64,000 nucleotides of DNA from Caenorhabditis elegans (taxonomy: Eukaryota > Nematoda > Chromadorea > Rhabditida > Rhabditidae): contig NC_003284.9 of assembly GCF_000002985.6 (NCBI RefSeq), positions 9,486,001 through 9,550,000 of the forward strand, in the 5' to 3' direction. Position numbers and translations under genes: made by a program. The notes beneath the pieces were generated by a model. That model was given only the letters and a program-made list of their open reading frames with translations, searched no databases and was not told where the DNA came from. This document shows positions 46,701 through 57,811 of the stretch, in pieces (position 1 is the first letter of the stretch; each line of letters starts with the position of its first letter).

Positions 46701-49700
46701 CTGATGATTTGATGCAAAATTGGGACACATCAGACATCTTTTTTCTGGGTCTTCATATAGTTTAAACGCTCGGCTTTTTTTGTTTGATCTATATTGTTCG
46801 CGGCGCGTTATCGCCCCATGTCGAGGGTCATATTGAACTTGGCTGTTTTGGCAAACATCCACATTTCATTTTATGTCCGAAACAAGTGGACTCTCAATTT
46901 GTGATCACTTAAAATAACCGCCAAGATAAATCAGAAAACAGAGAAAATCTATGTATTCAATTATTCAATTATTTAGATTCACGTGTGTTAAAAAATCTTT
47001 CTAAGATTGAGTTTAAACTGCTCACACAAAAATTACCACTGGGGCATTCTACTTTAGTTTTTGGTTGTAACTGTTATGTTATGTATTTACTTTTTTGAAA
47101 ATATTTCGATATAAATTCTTTATAAAAAAAAAACGTCATAAATCTCTCTTAGGCGCATTTTCTTCACTTAGGCGCATTTTGAGAAAACGCAAAAAAAACT
47201 TTGCAAAAACGTGACCTGAAAAGGGGAATATTGCAAAATAGTTTCAATTATTTTTCGAATCTTGTAAAACAATATTAATAATAGCCCAAACTCCTCAGGT
47301 TTAATGAACAACTCGGAATTTGGCTTTAGCGTTTTGCCCAAGTTTAACCCAACAAATATTAACTTGGATCAGAAGTTGGCTAAAATTAAGCAAAAGTTGG
47401 GCAAGGCTTTGACAAAACTTGAGTTCAGGCTGCACCAAAGTTAATCACAAGTTTCACCCAATTCTTGCCAAATTTTGGCCAAAACTTTCCTTGTTTTGTT
47501 TCAAACTTGGATAGAAGGTTGTCAAAAGTTAAGTGAAACTTGTGATAAACTTTGGTGCATCCTGGATCCAAGTTTTTGCTAAAGTTTTGCCCAAGTTTAG
47601 CCAACTTCTGATCCAAGTTAATATTTTTTGGGCCAAACTTTGGCATGAAGCTAGAGTCAAATGCCGTAAACTAAAAAGTTATTCCATCGCCCTTCCAAAA
47701 TCTGTTGGATTGAAACTTTTAAAAAATTATGTGATTCCATTTTACAGAAACTCGAACATTCTCCATGTTTCTGGTGATACAAAGTAAAACCAGAGTTATA
47801 GACACAAAAATCATTTCTCATGTTGATAAGAATATGACTGATGTCATTATTCCGGACTCTTTTGTATTGTGAGTACCATACCACCCACGTTTTAACATAA
47901 TGCCATTTATAGTGATAATGAGCCCGAAGACTTCAACGTCGATATTTTGATTTATGCAGCACGAACTGATTACGGACTTGAGAATAATACCGGCGGAAGT
48001 TTGAAAAGTCGAATTACGCGATCAATTGGAAGAAAGTTTGGATCGAGTGTGGTGAGAGACAAACTTAGATGCTCTTAAAAAACATAATTTCAGAAATCAC
48101 AAGTCTCAACTCCTGAAATGTTGAAAAGCCCACGGCTTGATCAAACCATTTCTGGAGCACACTATAATTTACTGGCAAAAGCAACACTCTCTATTGCAGA
48201 TGCATGTGAAGAGGCAACTATTCATAATCTTAGAATGAGTGCATTTGGTAAGTGAATAATGATTCGCAATGAGTTAAAGTCAGATAGTTCAATTGTTTTT
48301 TATGAACAAATCAACTTTCAGCGGATTTATCCGGACCCCCATTGTATGGTCACATTATCTGCCGTCTGGCAATTCAGCCGCATTCAGTCCTTCGACCAAT
48401 TTTAGAAGGCGTTTTGTCAGTGCAACATGTTGAAGAAGGAGTCGAATTGGAAAATACGGCAGCCCGTCTTCAAGCTGGAAATCTTCATTTTTATTCTATT
48501 GGAGACATTGCAAATAGTTCGAAAAATACTGTTCTAATAATTCCGCTGAGCAGCGTTCGTTTTAAATTTTTGCCAAAATGTTTTGAAAAATGTGAACATT
48601 TTTAGAGAAGCCGTATTGTACCCACACCATCTGCAAGAACGTTCCTACTTCGTACCGACGAGTCCAAAGAGGTGCCGGCTTCATCAGTGTACATTGTGAC
48701 AAATAGTGATAGAGATTACGAGATTTGGAGAAGAGCCATTGAAATTCAGATTTATGATATTGGAATATGGGGTAGATTTGCAACCAAGATATCTTCTCTT
48801 CTCACGCAGAAGAGAGAGGATCCTATCAGAGAAACTCTGAGCCGAGGAACTGGTAGCAATCTTTATGAAACGATTTCCATTAAAGGTAAATGCTTGGCAT
48901 GCTCAACAGAATTAGTATCAGGGTTATGCGCCTGGTGGAAAAAATCTGCTTCCGGTTCCAGTCATCATCCGACCCAAGGTTATTTGATCGATCAGCGACA
49001 TGCGAGTTCGGGCTATTTTAACGGCTAACTGCTGAATCATTTCGGTTTTTCATGAAAATTAGAAATTTCAAATTTGTGAAAATTAAAGAAAAAGTGATAG
49101 ATGCTTATAACTACTGGTTATTATAGGTTTATATGCTGTTATTGAAAACGTGATTTTTGGCGAAAAGCTGTATATTTTTTCAATAACTATTTTCTTCTCA
49201 ATAAACTATTTCGTTCTCAAAAGGCCAGTTTTTGTTTTTGGTTGTCGATCTCATAGTCAGCCAATCGCGAAGTCAGAATACCAAAAAGCTAAACAACCCT
49301 CACTAGTATGTTCCTGCAAAGTTTGATAAAACAAAATTATATTTTTGGAAGAAGTGCTGTAATGATTGAATATTTCGTAAGAACTAGGTATATGATTTTC
49401 TATGCAAATGAAAAATTTTTATACTTATCTTTTTTCCCACTTAACGCCACTTTTGAATGTTTGAGCCTAAAACTTTACACTTCTAAAATTTGAAAATATT
49501 TCAATAATTTCATTTATTTTAGGATCCATATCCAAAGCTTTTGGAGGCCTCTCGCTTGTCCCTTGCGATGGACAACCTCATCCAAATGGAGCTGCAACAG
49601 CTCCTGTCAAACGGCCGCAAGTCAAACAACGCGCAAAAGTTATAGACTTTTTCCAAGTAAGTATTTTTATTTCCGAACTTTCATTAATTTGTAAATCTTC

Positions 49701-50441
49701 AGGCTCAAAGTCCCAAACCATCACGTAAGAGTATTATTCATGAACCGTCTTCAAATTATGTTATCCAATTGAATATTGGAGAAGATGTTATGGAAAATGA
49801 ATACAATTCCTATTCTCCGCTGTGTATGATAATATTAAAGGAGAAAGTTTGTTTATAATTGCATTATTTTGCAGATCGCATGTCACCACGACCTCCCTCC
49901 AGCTATAGACATCATTCAGATGATCAATACAAGGTTTTTATTAGCCAAATGTGACAATTTGAGGAGAAATCTCAACATAAAAGTTGATGGGAAAATGGAA
50001 AATATGAAAAAAAAAAAAATTGAAACGCGTTAACCTATTTTTAAAACTATGCAAAATCATATTTTTACAATATCGAACATATTCGAACTACTTTGACTTT
50101 AGAAACTAAAGAGAACAAAATTATGTGATGCCTACGTGCAAAAAGGTATAACATGACGTAACGAAAGACTTTGTTCTGATAAAGGAAGTCATTTCTTGAT
50201 TCTTCATGGTCTCGAATGCGTATTCATTTAACAACATCAATGAACAAAAATATCTGGTTTAATGCCAATGCTATAAAATTATATTGCAAGTCTAGTTTTC
50301 AATATTTAATAGACCGATGATGTTCATTTTCTATTAAATTATGTATACAATTAGAAAAAATTCCAGGACGGGAAGAAGAGTTGGTCTAAATCCATCGGTT
50401 CGCTGATCAACCGTAATGCATCGCATGTCACCCGACTTTAA
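43726..50441 (+). CDS. Rhotekin homologue (HR1-like, anillin-homology and PH domains)
   Basis: Exons: 43726-43764, micro-exon 45798-45812, 45971-46089, 46578-46651, 47748-47868, 47913-48051, 48094-48247, 48322-48554, 48606-48885, 49523-49656, 49703-49823, 49875-49933, 50367-50441; about 520 residues, all phases consistent. The N-terminal charged helix (YEDKIQIVKELNNIL) occupies the Rho-binding HR1 position. Then comes the anillin-homology region, with SLPLAWKPKE, SITRSIGRKFG-like and HYNLLAKATLSIAD segments matching rhotekin order. A C2-like/PH segment follows with PLYGHIICRLAIQP and ending DYEIWRRAIEIQIYDIGIW, then the rhotekin-type NLYETISI tail and a Ser/Pro-rich C-terminus. Rhotekins are Rho-GTP effectors that bind septins. 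A TTTTTGCAG trans-splice-like acceptor ends at 43659. Confidence 0.85.
45798..45812 (+). CDS. Candidate 15-base micro-exon of the rhotekin gene
   Basis: AGAGAAGAGCAGCAG (REEQQ) lies between a CGTTAG acceptor and a GTTAGT donor, in phase 0 on both sides, and extends the charged N-terminal helix. Using the alternative TTCAG acceptor seven bases earlier would create a stop (CGT TAG) in this frame. Direct splicing 43764 to 45971 is also in frame, so the micro-exon may be optional. Confidence 0.45.
47338..47643. repeat. Fold-back inverted repeat with about 130-base arms in a rhotekin intron
   Basis: Left arm about 47338-47470 and right arm about 47524-47643 are inverted copies. A core of about 30 bases (left arm at about 47356-47385, containing TATTAACTTGGATCAGAAGT) is identical in both arms. 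Both arms also contain GCACCAAAGTT and ATCACAAGTTTCAC in matching order. Each arm is itself built from repeats of the GCCCAAGTTT / CAAAACTT type. No coding capacity; probably a fold-back MITE. Confidence 0.7.
48606..49028 (+). CDS. Alternative terminal exon of the rhotekin homologue (short isoform)
   Basis: If the GTAAAT donor after 48885 is not used, the frame stays open for 47 further codons with protein-like composition (CLACSTELVSGLCAWWKK..., ending HASSGYFNG) to TAA at 49026-49028. AATAAA follows at 49200-49205. This gives a protein of about 438 residues that keeps PH but has a Cys/Trp-containing tail instead of the long Pro/Ser tail. Good composition plus a poly(A) signal support real use. 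Confidence 0.6.
   Translation, partial: RSRIVPTPSARTFLLRTDESKEVPASSVYIVTNSDRDYEIWRRAIEIQIYDIGIWGRFATKISSLLTQKREDPIRETLSRGTGSNLYETISIKGKCLACSTELVSGLCAWWKKSASGSSHHPTQGYLIDQRHASSGYFNG
49200..49205 (+). terminator. Internal polyadenylation signal for the short rhotekin isoform
   Basis: AATAAA, with a second near-copy a few bases on (TTCTCAATAAAC), 170 bases after the alternative stop at 49028 and before the exon at 49523. Confidence 0.55.
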
Positions 50442-50660
50442 AATACTCCTCAAATAACGACTACAATCACCTCTACATTTATCATTGGCTATAATGTACT
50501 ACATGAATGCTTTACTCCCATTTCGGCATACATATTCCTAAGTTTCAAATTTTTTATGTAATATGAAGAAAAGTGATTTATTGATGCGTGTGATCAAAAT
50601 TGAAATATTGAAATGAAGTTATGAATATGATAGTTGAGATCGCAGTTGAAGGTGTTGAGT

Positions 50661-51637
50661 TCAGTTTTCATAATACCAGTAAACTAGTTCCTCATCTTCT
50701 TCGTCGTAATCTTTTTTGGCCTCATATCGACGAATGATAACAACGGATGACTGGGATTCTCGCATTTTCTTACGATTTTTAGAGAAACTTGTCTGAAATT
50801 AATGAAAAATTTAGATTGAAAGTTCAACTAAACCAAAATTGAGAAAAAGAGGAATAATAGATCAAAAAAACATATGAGAAAACTAATACAGAAAATAATA
50901 AAAGCCAGTGACTGAAATAAAGAAAAAATCACGAAGGTGCTTGTGAACACTGGTAATATAATGGTATAATGAAATGCATGAAAAATAAAAAATGACAATG
51001 ATTGTACTTAAATGCATAATTTCGAGAAAAAATGAGTTATATATATATATATATTGGGCAATTGATTTAACTTTCTCACAAGCAGAAAACTGTTGCAACA
51101 AATTATATACTTTCTATATAACTTTAATATTCTCAAATTTATTAATTCATGAACGGCCAAAACCAAAAGTCAACAAAAATCAAAAGTAGTTTAAGAAAAT
51201 TTTAATATTCAGTTGCTGCTTCCCTTCGTGGTAAATGTGATCTTAGAAAACTTTTCGGGCGCTTATTTAACTGCGTAAAATTATAAAAATTAAAAAATGT
51301 TGTGATTTAAGCTATATGTAATTGCTGGCAATAAATAAAAAACAATTACCAACATTTCTTAATTGTTTAGTTTATTTTTTTATCAAAAAAAGAAAAGTTC
51401 AACAGCATTTTCACATTATAATTCGAAACTCGTATCTAGAAAAAGCAACCTATGAAAAATTTAAAAATTTTTAACCTTGTAAAGAATGTATTCAGAGAAT
51501 TTTTCAGATCTAACTTGTGTTTGAATAGTTTGAATATTTTAAAACAAAAAACCAAAAAAAAACGCAAACTCAAAAAATTCGAAATACCTCAGATGATACA
51601 AATATTATCTCTTTCTTCCTCGCCCTTATAAACAAAT
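50661..51637 (-). CDS. 3' part of an unidentified minus-strand gene with acidic C-terminus
   Basis: Two exons are supported: 51637-51588 (phase 1 in, phase 0 out; LFIRARKKEIIFVSSE) and 50792-50661 (TSFSKNRKKMRES..., ending in the acidic, aromatic DYDEEDEELVYWYYEN before TGA). The first is open in only one frame and its out-phase fits the second. The 800-base intron between them contains a TA microsatellite. The 5' end is not resolved. The minus-strand open stretch 53527-53315 (MANRCFHRMTRRHVYF...) has a weak phase-1 donor GTGTTC that could join, but this is speculative. No domain recognised. It is convergent with the rhotekin gene. Confidence 0.5.
51036..51053. repeat. TA microsatellite
   Basis: About nine TA repeats (TATATATATATATATATT) within the intron of the minus-strand gene at 50.7-51.6 kb. 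Confidence 0.85.
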
Positions 51638-52919
51638 CTGAAAGGGCAAATTAATGGTTGTGAAAACTATGAATGGGAAGAAGACAAGCAGTTGAGTGCA
51701 CTGTGAAGTCACGTCAGCAGACCAAATAGTAACGGTACAAAGGAAAACACGTGAAGAACGAACGAAAACGATATGGGTGAGGACGAATAGACGAAGAGAG
51801 GAAATGATAGCGGACAAAACTGGATTTTGGTCATTCTTCGCTCACCCACAAATTTCTCCTCCCTTCCCGGAGAAAAGGGAAAATGCCGCCAATGGCTTAG
51901 CTGTTATTACTTTGGACAAGGTGGACGAGAAATCCGATTGAAAATTAGAGCGGATGGAGCCCACGAGGGAGCTTTTATTGACGTAGAGTTTTGACCAGTG
52001 AGAGGAAACTAGTTTTATTGGAAATTTCGTGGAAATAGGATAGCCTCAAAGCAGGCAGTCTCAAGGTGAATGGTTTAATTCTTGTTTTATTATATTCTAA
52101 GAAGTGGTTCACAATTCATTGAATGTTCTGAGAGACTAATAAGATTTGTTTTAGTATAGCTAATAAAATACACTGCTTGATTTTTTTGATGGAAGAAAAA
52201 AATAATGAAAAATTATGTTTTCTTCATGCATAAAACAAGGAACAGATGACGGCTCAAATAAGGCTCGAGTTTAATTGTAAATTGAAAATTAAAAAAAGCA
52301 AGCTGTACTTTTTTGCTGATTTACACAGCTTCCGACATAAAATGGAATTCTAAAATTATTATGAATCGCTAAAAAATGTTAAAATATTTTTGACTTGATG
52401 GGAACTTGTTTGTAATCTTTCAACATGGTTTTTACTGGTACAAATTTTGACGTGAGAAACATTTTTGTACTTTTAAGCTCATAAAAAATATTTACTACTG
52501 AATTTACTATTAAAAATCCAAATTTGGAGGCAACTTTCAGTCAAATTTTGTTTGCTTACAACTTTCTGGCAATATTTTGCGGTTGAAAAGCTGACATAAA
52601 CACTTCCTGGCAACTACGACGATGTTGCCGGAAAGCCAAAGTATTTCTCAAAGGTAAGCGCCAAATATGTACATATTGTTAACCATTTCAGGAAACCGCA
52701 TTCAATGATTTTTTTTAACGTTGTTCATGTTCAGAAAATCGACCAGATTATTTGTGAGTGGAAATATTACACTTCTACGGTGAAGGCGCTTAATTTTAAA
52801 AAAATTAAGAATAATAGTAAAACCTTATTTTTGGAATCAGGATACACATTACAACATCTTTTATATTTATTAAGAAGAAAAACTGGATAAAATGTTAAGT
52901 TTTGTAACCGTATTACCTT

Positions 52920-53045
52920 AAATAGGTTCACTGAGCCTCTATTGGGAAGTAAAGCAATCCACGACTGGATTATCGGCCACAGTCCCCGGCTAAACCACAA
53001 ATATAGCCCAGTGGGATCACCACCAGGCAAATGATGAACGTGATT
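52920..53045 (-). ncRNA. Possible structured RNA (GC-rich patch)
   Basis: An isolated GC-rich patch in AT-rich DNA. On the minus strand GCCTGGTGG-TGATC-CCACTGGGC folds into a nine-pair stem. Two of the pairs are G-T wobbles there but mismatches on the plus strand, which favours a minus-strand transcript. A second imperfect stem (GGTTTAGCC...GGC..TAATCC) follows. No snRNA, snoRNA, tRNA or SRP signature fits. The same strand is also open for 112 codons, so a coding origin is not excluded. Confidence 0.25.
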
Positions 53046-53849
53046 TGAAATTTGAAGTTTTGTAACAATTAATCTATTGTATTGTGTTATTAAAAAAAAT
53101 GACAATGGTTTTCACATCCTCGCGGAGCAAAATGAAATTTGTTTTAGATTCTTGCAGAATTTAAATCCGGAAAAGCACATTTACTTTTGTCTATTAATAA
53201 AAATTTCTATGTAGAAAAAATTGTATTTTAAGAGATAGTTATGTCTGTAACAAAAAGGTTATCTTGCATTTATAGTTTTTACGTTGGAAAATACGTTAGT
53301 TCGTTACTTAATGTTCAATTCATAAATACTCGTTTAAAAAAACAAACAGAAACGTGATAAAATATATGAACACCGCTACGATTCCAAGTTTCAAATGGCT
53401 CAACCAGCCCTCGTTCTCTTGAATGTTTGCCCACTTTTTTCTTCTCGACCACAATTTCCGTCAAGGAAAAGTACACATGCCTACGTGTCATTCTGTGAAA
53501 ACATCTGTTCGCCATTTTAGTAAACATAGCAAAAAAATTGGTTAGAAAGGTGCTAAAAGGTTAGGAATCGGAGTGTGAATTGGGAAATTGGAAAATGAGG
53601 AATCATTGGAGAGAGAGAGAGACAAGAAGAATTAGGCAGCATCTGTTCCTGTGACGTTTTGCCAGGTGAGGGAGGGTAAGAGACAATATGTACCATTATA
53701 TACAATCTATTTGATATTGGATGGTCTCTTTTCCTAAATTTTCATATTATTCTCTTTAACAGTCATGCAACTTTTTGTTCATCTTTTATGAATGAAAGTT
53801 ATTCCGATAATGTTTGATGTTGACTGTCAATTTAAGATTTTGCAGTAAC

Positions 53850-53880
53850 TGATAAAATGAGATGATAAAGCACTTGATAA
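53850..53880 (+). promoter_or_regulatory. nuc-1: Cluster of three TGATAA GATA-factor sites upstream of nuc-1
   Basis: TGATAA occurs at 53850-53855, 53863-53868 and 53875-53880, spaced 12-13 bases (about one helical turn) and 66-96 bases before the nuc-1 ATG. TGATAA is the known preferred site of nematode endodermal GATA factors such as ELT-2. Inference: intestinal expression of the DNase. Confidence 0.6.
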
Positions 53881-53945
53881 AAAGAGCACGTTTTCAGTTT
53901 TCTCACTCACTTCCCTTCTGAAACTTTCAAAATTTCAGCGGAAAA

Positions 53946-56249
53946 ATGGGCTTGTCTCCTGCCGCTGTGCTGATTTTTCTCTTATTAGGAGTTTCCCAAA
54001 CATATGCAGCATTCTCCTGCAAGGATCAGTCGGGAAACGATGTTGACTGGTAATATATTTTCAAAACAAAAATAATTTACTAATAAGTAGATATTTAGGT
54101 TCGCAGTGTACAAAATGCCAATCGAAAAAGATGATGGATCAGTGACAGGATTGGCAGGTGGAGTTGCATGGTACTACGTGGATGTGAATAAAAAGGGAAC
54201 TTTGACTCCTTCTGCTAAAACTCTCGACGACAACGACCAAGTAAGAAAAATTTTCATTACAAAATTCAGGAAGTAGAATTTCATAAATTTTAGAAAATAC
54301 TGAATAGTATATTTTTGTACAGCTGCGGAAGTGTTGCAGTAGAGTGTTACAACCTTTTCGCTGAAGTTATTTTGTCTCCAAACTTTTTCTTTCAAATTGC
54401 ATTTCAATATCTTTTTACATGCAAAGTACTGTATCTAGACCTTATGATTTCGATTAATATTTGCAATGTTTGTAATAGAACTGTTTAACAGTTTTTTCAC
54501 ACATACAAGGTCGAGTATATATGAAATTTTTCCAGGCAATTGCATACACACTCCAACAATACTATGACAAGCAGAATGACAAGACCATCTTCCACGTGAT
54601 GTACAATGATGAGGTAAGCGAAAATAGAGACTCAGACAGCTGCAGAAACATCAGAATCGTTTGATTTGGCATTGATAAATGCTCACTTGACCATGACCTG
54701 GAGCGAACAACTGATAACAGAGAGCAGAGATGGAAACCATTAGACATTTGCAAGTGTTTCTTCTTTCAGCCATGGGGATCAAAGTCGACAAGTGGAATTA
54801 AATTGGAAGAGATTCTGAGCAACAGAGTTTATAGCAACTATACTCATGAAGATGACAGTACTTCAACCGCATTCGGACATACTAAGGGAACCATTTTCTT
54901 TGATGGAACTTCTGGAGTCTGGTTGGTGCACAGTGTGCCATTGTTCCCAAATCCCACGAAATACGAGTATCCAGTCAGTGGACACGACTATGGACAGACA
55001 ATGCTTTGCATGACATTTAAGTACGCTCAATTGAAGTCTATTGGAACTCAACTTTTCTTCAATCGACCAAATATATATTCTTCGAATCTTCCAACGAACA
55101 TGGCTGCTGACAATGCAGATTTGGCTAAAGCAATCGCTGGACAATACCAAAAAGGACAGCCATTCCAAAGCGTTATTGAGTTGGAGACTATGGCTGGATA
55201 TTCGTTTACTAATTTTGCCAAGTCGAAGGAATTCAATGCAGGTGAGTAGCAAAATTATATCGTATTGCAAGGTTTTTCTAATAACTTTTTTTGTTACAAA
55301 ACTCTGCAAACTCGAAATAATTTCAATGCTTTAGCTATTTTTGATCATTGTGCATTAATTGTTTGCTAATGGGGTTATTCAAGTAATTTAGCGAAATGTA
55401 TTTTAATACACTTTGTGACGTTACAATTGTATTAAAATGCATGATTTGGTGACTTGAATAATACAAAAAGTGTGTTTGAAAATACTTTTTGAATATCCGA
55501 CACTACTCGAATAACCTCATAACTCTCAAACATTTTAAAAATACCGTGTTTTTGTTACAATCAACAATACATTTAGCATTACTAATTTTGAAATAATAGT
55601 GTGAATGTAGCCATACTATACAAAAAATACGGCATCATATTTACATGAATATAATTGTGAGATTTTCAAACCTACACAAATACAGATGAAATTTGTGTTA
55701 GAATTATTGCGCAATGGGGTTTAGGAAGTTCAAGTTCCACATTTTAATCAATGGTTTTCGTTTTTTACAATTTATTTTACAGATCTATACGATACTCTTG
55801 TGGCTCCAACACTGAAAACAGATTTGGTCGTTGAAACATGGAGACGTGGAAGTGAGATCCCACTTGACTGCAAACTAACCTACCACGCCAATGATGCTCT
55901 GTCAATTCACGTGAGTTTCAACACTTTCCCTTTTGAAACCTTCCGTCTTGTGGCAATTGTGTCACTCGATGAAATCAGTTTGTCAACAGAAGATTTGTAG
56001 GTTGGTAGTACAACCGCGTTCTCATACACCAAAGACCACTCGAAAATGGCTCACTCAGCTGATATGACAAAGCCGTGGGTGTGCATCGGAGATATCAACC
56101 GAATGGTGAGTAAAACAAATGGTTAAAAAACTCGAAGTGAAATTTTACAGACATCTCAATATGTACGCGGAGGAGGTACTACTTGTATCAGCAGCTCGTT
56201 CCTTTGGAAAGCCTACAGTGTAATTGCAACCCAAAATAATTGTGCATAA
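53946..56249 (+). CDS. nuc-1: nuc-1: lysosomal acid deoxyribonuclease (DNase II)
   Basis: Digests DNA of apoptotic corpses and dietary DNA at acidic pH in lysosomes or the gut lumen. Seven exons: 53946-54049, 54099-54240, 54536-54613, 54770-55241, 55783-55910, 56001-56105, 56151-56249; 375 residues, the normal length for the family. A signal peptide covers residues 1 to about 22 (AVLIFLLLGVSQTYA). DNase II hallmarks present: CKDQSGNDVDWFAVYKMP near the N-terminus, first catalytic HxK in FGHTKG (His145), and second in KDHSKM (His321). DWFxxYKxP, FDGTSGVWLVHSVP and SGHDYGQTMLC are family blocks. A TTTCAG acceptor ends at 53938, eight bases before the ATG. AATAAA is at 56281-56286. The symbol rests on recognition of sequence and length. 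Confidence 0.95.
55375..55461. repeat. Inverted repeat in nuc-1 intron 5
   Basis: TTATTCAAGT...TGTATTTTAATAC on the left is mirrored by GTATTAAAATGCA...ACTTGAATAA on the right, with about 19 bases between the inner arms. An outer GGGGTTATTC / CGAATAACCTC pair (about 55371 and 55507) may mark a larger element. Probably a small MITE; no coding capacity. Confidence 0.6.
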
Positions 56250-56280
56250 AATTACATCTATGTACTTTTGATTATCTACA

Positions 56281-56286
56281 AATAAA
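56281..56286 (+). terminator. nuc-1: Polyadenylation signal of nuc-1
   Basis: AATAAA 32 bases after the nuc-1 TAA stop, giving a very short 3' UTR. Confidence 0.75.
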
Positions 56287-56319
56287 TATGATTGATGTAC
56301 TTCTTAAAAAATTAGTGTG

Positions 56320-57669
56320 ACAGAATTCCAAAAAAAAAAAGAAGTCATAAATCTCAAATATTGCCAGAACCTCTTATATTGTAACGGAAACTTTTCTCTC
56401 ATTTTTTTGTGTGTCTGGAAAACGAAATTTCTGAAAATTATAACTATCTTTTAATAACCACATTTAAAAAAAAACAGTATTACTGAAAACAAAATCGAAT
56501 TAAGTGTTTCATCAAGTTTCATGTAATTATTACTTGAATTTATTTTGAGGTTTTCAAGTTGGTGAACAGTTATTGCATGTGCACTGCTCTGCAAGATATT
56601 GATTTAGCGTTGGTGAATATTTCACTTTTCTGTAGGTAAAAAATGTGTAAGACGAGGTGAAAAGGGCCAAAAAAAAACCACACGTTTTGGAGATATATAC
56701 TTTATCAAACTCCAATTCAGCATTTGGTAGTTGGGTGAAAAAAAAACCCCCAAAGGTGCAAAAAATTATTGATTGTTTATTAGACGGTCACTCTGTTCAT
56801 TGAACCTATGCAATTTCTTACAAACACGTATTATTCTTTTCATATAGAAACGTCGAACATTCCCTAATGGAAAATTAATGTTCTACATTTTGCAAGTAAA
56901 TTTTGCAAAACTGAATTGAGATTAAAATATCTAAAATTTACAAAAGCGAATAACACGAAACGTATATCGGTCAGTTTATAAATTGTATAATCGAATTAAA
57001 AAATGCCGCCCGATGTTTTGCAAACTTCGCGCTTTTTGTTAGCTGCCACCGTACCATGCCAAAAGAACCTTTTCGAATGCTAATAACTTTCCTGCCCTCT
57101 GTCACACTATTTTCACAGTTTTCAATCACGTCTCTTCATTTTTTTCTTGTCCCCCACACCGCTCCACCCTCTCTTTTTCATTTTCTCTTCAGATATTCGT
57201 GTCAGTGTTGTTTCTCGCAGCTAAAAGTTAAATATGTAGAAAGAGAGCGCCGATGTGTCGGTGCCATGATGAGTGTTTGAGCACGTTCTGATTAACCTGA
57301 CTCAAAGGTTAATCGAAGTAAAAGACACTTATGTAATCCCAAGGCAAACAAAACCAATCAACACGGCTACCCCTTTTACTCTTCTTTGCTTTTTTCTACT
57401 TTCTTCTCTCAAGCCTTTCCTCATTTTTTTCTCTACTACCCATTTGGTTACTTTTTTTTGTCTCTGTAGACCCACGGCTCCCCCTCCTATCCTCCCACCA
57501 ATGCTAACCGACTCATTCGCTTGCCTTCTTCATGTTTTACAATTTCCGCGGGGCCAAGCCAAGGGGCCAGGGTGATGCCGCCCTACTCTCGGCCTCCTCC
57601 ACCTCTCAATATCTGTTTCCAAAGCCTTATCACTTTCTATTGATATACATTTCACTTTTATTATTTTAG
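56320..57669. other. Intergenic/promoter region downstream of nuc-1
   Basis: From 57050 to 57620 the DNA becomes pyrimidine-rich and GC-richer and is open in several frames, typical of a promoter/5' UTR in this genome. I could not find a first exon ending in the phase required by the exon at 57670. ATGs at 57056, 57501 and 57574 were considered, but none gives a strong phase-1 donor. Confidence 0.35.
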
Positions 57670-57811
57670 AGAGGAAAGGCCACTACCATCAACGTCCCAC
57701 CAGATTCGACATACACTCATCCGTTATTCCCAATCGAAACTTTGTGAAACGAACTCCCACATATCTACCAAAACAGAAAACCCCGACTTTGTTCGACGAC
57801 ATATCAGATTG
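57670..57811 (+). CDS. Internal exon of an unidentified gene leaving the window
   Basis: A TTATTTTAG acceptor ends at 57669 and a TTG|GTAAGT donor starts at 57812. With phase 1 in and phase 2 out it encodes a basic, Pro/Thr-rich segment (RKGHYHQRPTRFD..., KRTPTYLPKQKTPTLFDD, ending ISD). A second frame (EERPLPSTSHQIRH...) is also open across the exon, so the reading frame is not settled. No domain recognised. Neighbouring exons are not identified with confidence. Confidence 0.45.

Noticed and set aside
47425..47787. Readings of 73 and 84 residues in both strands at 47.4-47.8 kb
   Set aside because: They arise from the internally repetitive fold-back repeat and part of a real rhotekin exon in another frame.
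52767..53105. 112-residue minus-strand reading across the GC island
   Set aside because: No start context, splice sites or known motif. The RNA-structure explanation was kept as a finding instead, without certainty.
54863..55309. 148-residue minus-strand reading opposite nuc-1
   Set aside because: Shadow of the long nuc-1 exon, which has catalytic motifs and correct splicing on the plus strand.
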